Below are positions 13,745 through 15,221 of a DNA stretch of 15,221 nt, piece after piece. Each line of letters opens with the position of its first letter. Position 1 is the stretch's first letter. The position numbers were made by a program, and so were the translations under genes. Source of the DNA: an uncultured Collinsella sp. (GTDB lineage Bacteria > Actinomycetota > Coriobacteriia > Coriobacteriales > Coriobacteriaceae); NCBI GenBank assembly GCA_905211615.1, contig CAJMBB010000038.1:1-15221 (forward strand), given 5' to 3'. The notes beneath the pieces are model-generated. The model searched no databases and was not told the origin of the DNA. It saw nothing but the letters and a program-made list of their open reading frames with translations.

Positions 13745-13848
13745 GTAATAACGACTTCTCATCATTAGATTGTTTACATCAATTCTAATAACTATTTAAT
13801 CCTTAAACTCGTTATTAGAATTGATATGATTAGCCTAATAACGAGTTT
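13745..13848 (+). promoter_or_regulatory. Fic gene promoter with repeated CTAATAACGAGTT operators
   Basis: Four related words lie here: TAATAACGACTT (13746-13757), ATCAATTCTAATAAC (13778-13792), AAACTCGTTATTAGAATTGAT (13805-13825, given as 21 bp in two overlapping words), and CTAATAACGAGTTT (13835-13848). The second and third form a perfect 15-bp inverted repeat, and the third and fourth a perfect 14-bp inverted repeat. A likely -10 TATGAT (13825-13830) with a weak -35 TTAAAC (13803-13808) lies within the third site, so binding there would block transcription. The region is much AT-richer than its surroundings. Confidence 0.65.
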
Positions 13849-13874
13849 CCGGCACTAAAGATATGGAGGGCGCG

Positions 13875-15047
13875 ATGCAAATCGAGGAGAACGGCCAGGG
13901 AACGCTCCGCAATAATCTATCGGGGAAATTGGCTTACTATTCGTTTTTTCCAACGCCCTTGCAATCATTGAGGCAGCTAAACCTCACCGAGGAAACCTAT
14001 CGCACGCTTTCCGCATGCTCACGAAAGCTTGGAGAGCTTGAAGGCATGCTCTACTTTGTTCCCAACGCCGACATGTATCTGACAATGTACGTGCGCAAAG
14101 AAGCACTCCTTTCTTCGCAAATTGAGGGAACCCAGTGCACGTTTGACGACCTACTTAGTCCATCGCAAACACAACTCCATCATAAAGATGTCGCAGACGT
14201 CGTGAATTACGTCCGTGCTGTCGACCGCGGCGTAGAACTGCTCAAAAAGATGCCCTTGTGCACGAGACTTCTTAGGCAAGTTCATGCGGTCCTGCTGGAC
14301 GGAGTGCGCGGAACGGAGAAGAATCCAGGCGAGCTGCGCTCCTCACAAAACTGGATTGGCCCCTCAGGCTGCACCATTGCAACCGCATCGTTTGTCCCTC
14401 CAAACATTGAAGATTTGAGCAACACGCTCCAGGACCTCGAACGCTTTATCAATGAGCCTCAAGTCGAAATGGATCCGATTGTGCGGGCGGCGCTCGTCCA
14501 TTACCAATTTGAAACTGCCCATCCATTCCTAGACGGAAACGGTCGCCTGAGCAGGCTTCTCATTACACTTATGCTCATCAATGATGGCGTTCTTCATTCT
14601 TGCTTGTTCTATCCATCGTTCCAGTTCAAGAAAAATCGAAGCGAGTACTACCGGCAACTCACATCCGTAAGGGAGAGAGGCACTTACGAGGAATGGATAG
14701 AGTTTTTCTGCAACAGTCTTCTCGAGAGTGCGAAGGACTCGGTAGGGTCTTTAAAAAACCTTGTTGACCTCCATAACCGTTCCACAGCAACCATTACCGA
14801 AAATCTCGGAAGGACTGCTGCAAACGGGCAAAGGCTGTTGGGCATTCTTGAAGAGCACCCCATCGTCGACACCGCATTCATCGCTGCCCAACTCGATATC
14901 GGCAGGAGTACCGCGAGCTCGCTCGTCAAATCATTTGAAGAATTGGGTATCCTCCGTCCGCTCGACGAGTCAAGACAGAGATACCGACAGTACGGGTATG
15001 AAGAGTATCTTTCGATTCTCAGGGAAGACGCCGAGCCGATTAGATAG
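13875..15047 (+). CDS. Class II Fic-family protein (AMP-transferase) with C-terminal winged helix
   Basis: The 390-residue protein has an N-terminal Fic_N region with the inhibitory motif S-S-Q-I-E-G (Ser80 to Glu84-Gly85). The Fic core carries the complete active site H-P-F-L-D-G-N-G-R-L-S-R starting at His216. A C-terminal winged helix follows (about 322-365: L-G-I-L-E-E-H-P...I-A-A-Q-L-D-I-G-R-S-T-A-S-S-L-V). Such enzymes usually attach AMP from ATP to a target protein, and the N-terminal Glu84 would hold the enzyme inactive. The winged helix and the operator array just upstream suggest autoregulation. The ATG at 13875 is chosen because GGAGG lies 5 nt before it; the upstream in-frame ATG at 13863 is next to that same site. 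The gene is AT-richer than its neighbours by eye and lies between two copies of a 64-bp element, both signs of acquisition. Confidence 0.9.
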   Translation: MQIEENGQGTLRNNLSGKLAYYSFFPTPLQSLRQLNLTEETYRTLSACSRKLGELEGMLYFVPNADMYLTMYVRKEALLSSQIEGTQCTFDDLLSPSQTQLHHKDVADVVNYVRAVDRGVELLKKMPLCTRLLRQVHAVLLDGVRGTEKNPGELRSSQNWIGPSGCTIATASFVPPNIEDLSNTLQDLERFINEPQVEMDPIVRAALVHYQFETAHPFLDGNGRLSRLLITLMLINDGVLHSCLFYPSFQFKKNRSEYYRQLTSVRERGTYEEWIEFFCNSLLESAKDSVGSLKNLVDLHNRSTATITENLGRTAANGQRLLGILEEHPIVDTAFIAAQLDIGRSTASSLVKSFEELGILRPLDESRQRYRQYGYEEYLSILREDAEPIR

Positions 15048-15073
15048 GCATCGCAGCCCAGGCAAATTAAAGC

Positions 15074-15137
15074 GAGCGCGGATAATCTCCCACTTTGAGC
15101 CCGCACACAGGCCAAAACCGGGAGATTATCCACGCTC
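15074..15137. repeat. 64-bp palindromic element, copy B (downstream of the Fic gene)
   Basis: The opening GAGCGCGGATAATCTCCC pairs with the closing GGGAGATTATCCACGCTC. It has the same length and orientation as copy A and starts 26 bp after the Fic stop codon. It might serve as the 3' end of the transcript, though no T-run follows. Confidence 0.85.
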
Positions 15138-15146
15138 ATTCCTGAC

Positions 15147-15175
15147 TAGTCATTTAAGAACGTCCCCAATGACTA
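15147..15175. repeat. Palindromic element around GTCCCC
   Basis: TAGTCATT (15147-15154) and AATGACTA (15168-15175) are exact inverted arms around TAAGAACGTCCCC. The form (arm, centre with GTCC(CC), arm) resembles the element at 2290-2316. Confidence 0.45.
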
Positions 15176-15185
15176 CTCCGGCATC

Positions 15186-15213
15186 GCCGATGTTTCGGCA
15201 ACGACAGCGAGCG
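15186..15213. repeat. 28-nt repeat word, second copy
   Basis: It matches 11798-11825 at 25 of 28 positions in the same orientation. It continues toward the window edge, so the full repeat unit is not seen. Confidence 0.55.
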
Positions 15214-15221
15214 GGTCGCAT

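Noticed and set aside
11755..15213. CRISPR array
   Set aside because: Repeats are few, widely and unequally spaced, and of several unrelated types; no spacer pattern or cas gene.

Overview
The window looks like a chromosomal segment of a gut actinobacterium of the class Coriobacteriia, most likely Collinsella or a close relative. This rests on the high-GC coding style, the divergent pdxR/pdxST locus, a 'reverse' rubrerythrin (rubredoxin domain first), a DUF3516-type helicase tail, and intergenic regions full of short palindromic repeats. The taxon is an inference from recognition, not from a search.

Layout, left to right. (1) 1-355: 3' end of a DEAD/DEAH-box helicase with a DUF3516-like C-terminus, converging through a strong bidirectional terminator on a minus-strand DUF2130 coiled-coil/nuclease-like gene (435-2192). 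(2) 2340-3476: minus-strand group of a calcineurin-like phosphoesterase, a small charged protein and a HIRAN-domain protein, the last preceded by an overlapping 48-codon ORF that may be its displaced N-terminus. (3) 3568-6177: two-gene minus-strand operon, iron-containing alcohol dehydrogenase then aldehyde dehydrogenase, translationally coupled and preceded by two related 14-bp palindromes. (4) 6434-6994: reverse rubrerythrin (peroxide defence) with its own promoter, structured leader and terminator. (5) 7124-8669: an accessory PD-(D/E)XK-like gene bracketed by two copies of a 119-bp element with inverted ends. (6) 8658-11741: vitamin B6 locus, pdxR divergent from pdxS-pdxT (PLP synthase). 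(7) 11742-13297: two convergent terminator structures, a lipoprotein, and a glucose-type PTS IIA protein with a palindrome in its 5' leader. (8) 13298-15221: a class II Fic protein gene, AT-richer by eye, bracketed by two copies of a 64-bp palindromic element and preceded by four copies of a CTAATAACGAGTT-type operator.

Functionally, most of the DNA is ordinary core metabolism: PLP synthesis, redox of alcohols and aldehydes, peroxide removal and sugar uptake. The unusual part is two accessory genes (PD-(D/E)XK-like and Fic), each enclosed by same-orientation copies of a different short palindromic element, with repeat-to-repeat units of about 1.42 and 1.44 kb. The ends of the first element carry stop codons in all three frames (TAA-G-TGA-G-TAG). 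The two minus-strand genes that run into it (pdxR and the PD-(D/E)XK-like gene) both take their last three residues (Leu-Ser-Glu) and stop codon from it. I consider this cassette-like repeat/cargo arrangement the best candidate for something undescribed here. No RNA genes, CRISPR arrays or transposases were found.
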